NCBI GenBank assembly: GCA_947631605.1
Contig: CANRMC010000002.1
Location: forward strand, 1-52,347
Direction: 5' to 3'
DNA: 52,347 bases
DNA from: an uncultured Lachnospiraceae bacterium
GTDB lineage: Bacteria; Bacillota; Clostridia; Lachnospirales; Lachnospiraceae
The notes under the pieces were generated by a model. The model was not told the origin of the DNA. It made no database searches and saw only the letters and a program-made list of their open reading frames with translations. Positions 51,516-52,347 of the stretch are shown piece by piece; position 1 is the stretch's first letter; the number at the start of each line of letters is the position of its first letter. Made by a program: the position numbers and the translations under genes.

Positions 51516-52347
51516 ATGGATAACAAAAGAAAACCGAAACTTTCATGTTATTGGAAAGCAATCCTTCTGATCCTTGCGGGGACGGCGGCGCTGAATATCC
51601 TTTCTTTTTTTGAAGGATGCTGTGATTTTTATGCGGCGCACATATTTCCTGTCTGGATCAATACATATGCAAGGTTTTCGGGATTTTTCCCATTTTCTCT
51701 GGGAGAATTTATGATCGTGCTGGGAATCCTGCTTGTTCTTCTGGCAGTTATTTCAGGGATACTTTTTATTTTTCTGCATAGGAGAGCGGCTTATCGAAAA
51801 TATGCAGGTATATATTACCGGATCTTTGCCGGAGTTTTGACCTTCGTTCTTCTTGTAATGACGCTAAACTGCAATCTCTTGTACGGCTGCACCCCACTTT
51901 CCGTAAACGGAAATAAGGATAAAGAATATACAGCCGCTGAGCTGGAAGCGCTTCGAAATTATCTGGTGGAAGCCTGCAACGGACTTTCTGCTGATATGGA
52001 ACGGACGGAAGACGGCGCTGTGATTTACGAGGGCGATATTCAGGCAGAGGTAAAAAATGCCATGTGGAAGCTGTCGGGAACCTATGAAAGGCTGTCCGGT
52101 TATTATCCGGATGCAAAACCGGTTTTAGGCTCCGTGTTTATGAGTCAGGCTTATAACTCCGGCGTCTATTTCCCTTTTTCCATGGAAGCAAATTATAATG
52201 ACCTTATGTATATTTTGAATTATCCCGCTGTTATCAGCCATGAGTTTGCGCATTTGAAAGGGTATATATATGAGGATGAGGCGAATTTTCTTGCATATCT
52301 TGCCTGTATCGGCAGCGATGATGCATTTATCCGTTACAGCGGATATC
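51516..52347 (+). CDS. DUF3810 family membrane metalloprotease, N-terminal part (cut by window end)
   Basis: 277 codons are visible and the frame continues past the edge. Three membrane segments (about 14-30, 62-88 and 102-120) are followed by an extracytoplasmic part. The zinc motif H-E-F-A-H begins at H242 and EDEANFLAYLA follows, as in the gluzincin-like DUF3810 family, where the downstream Glu is the third ligand. Substrate unknown. ATG 51516 with AGGTGATGG 4-5 bases upstream is the only sensible start in this frame. Confidence 0.8.
   Translation, partial: MDNKRKPKLSCYWKAILLILAGTAALNILSFFEGCCDFYAAHIFPVWINTYARFSGFFPFSLGEFMIVLGILLVLLAVISGILFIFLHRRAAYRKYAGIYYRIFAGVLTFVLLVMTLNCNLLYGCTPLSVNGNKDKEYTAAELEALRNYLVEACNGLSADMERTEDGAVIYEGDIQAEVKNAMWKLSGTYERLSGYYPDAKPVLGSVFMSQAYNSGVYFPFSMEANYNDLMYILNYPAVISHEFAHLKGYIYEDEANFLAYLACIGSDDAFIRYSGY

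Noticed and set aside
1..52347. Insertion sequences, prophage or integrase genes
   Set aside because: No transposase, integrase, recombinase or phage structural motif was seen in any plausible frame, so the accessory look of 1-4.4 kb rests on context alone.

Overview
The window looks like a chromosomal segment of a spore-forming, butyrate-producing member of the Lachnospiraceae (Clostridia). Support comes from an alpha/beta-type small acid-soluble spore protein, a complete thlA-crt-hbd-bcd-etfB-etfA butyryl-CoA operon, the tig-clpP-clpX-engB and rho-rpmE-DUF1385-prmC-prfA gene orders, Gram-positive-type ribosome binding sites, and sigma-A promoters that often carry an extended -10 (TGn). The genus is inferred from family-level features only. 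I did not search any database.

Layout. 1-1.9 kb: the end of a sortase/pilin locus (partial class C sortase, LPQTG pilin, second sortase). 1.9-4.4 kb: a DEAD/DEAH-like helicase with five helicase-associated repeats, then tRNA-Leu(AAG) on the minus strand. 4.5-9.5 kb: an O-antigen-ligase/Wzy-like membrane protein preceded by a 16-bp tandem repeat, tyrS, a membrane-anchored protein with degenerate receiver and HPt-like domains, and a PdaB-like deacetylase. 9.5-17.9 kb: carbamoyl phosphate synthesis with an unpaired carB, a repeat-rich intergenic region, and a carA-carB operon. 18-20 kb: an XRE regulator divergent from thyA-dfrA. 20.1-29.9 kb: a zinc-ribbon/YbjQ-like protein, a TPR protein with long acidic repeats, a 1053-residue protein joining a roughly 490-residue charged helix to a degenerate AAA+ domain, an MreB/actin paralog, and a YgiQ radical SAM protein. 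30-36 kb: the butyryl-CoA operon. 36-39 kb: a PurF-like protein without its glutaminase nucleophile, mtnN, luxS and an SASP gene. 39-43.5 kb: tig, clpP, clpX, engB and a convergent DUF4364 gene. 43.6-48.9 kb: rho, rpmE, DUF1385, prmC and prfA. 48.9 kb to the end: a hybrid histidine kinase and a DUF3810 metalloprotease cut by the window edge.

How genes work together. MtnN and LuxS are consecutive steps of the activated methyl cycle. ThyA produces the dihydrofolate that DHFR reduces. PrmC methylates the GGQ loop of release factors such as the adjacent PrfA. ClpX is the unfoldase for ClpP. Thl, Crt, Hbd and Bcd/EtfAB convert two acetyl-CoA to butyryl-CoA.

The best candidate for an undescribed system is the 20.1-28.0 kb cluster. 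A pseudo-AAA+ domain sits on a very long predicted single alpha-helix, encoded between an acidic TPR protein and a stand-alone MreB-like actin with no mreC or mreD nearby. Other notable points are the glutaminase-dead PurF paralog beside luxS, the REC/HPt-like protein that has lost its phosphorylation residues, the two carB genes with different allosteric domains, and a 58-bp tandem plus inverted repeat array between them.
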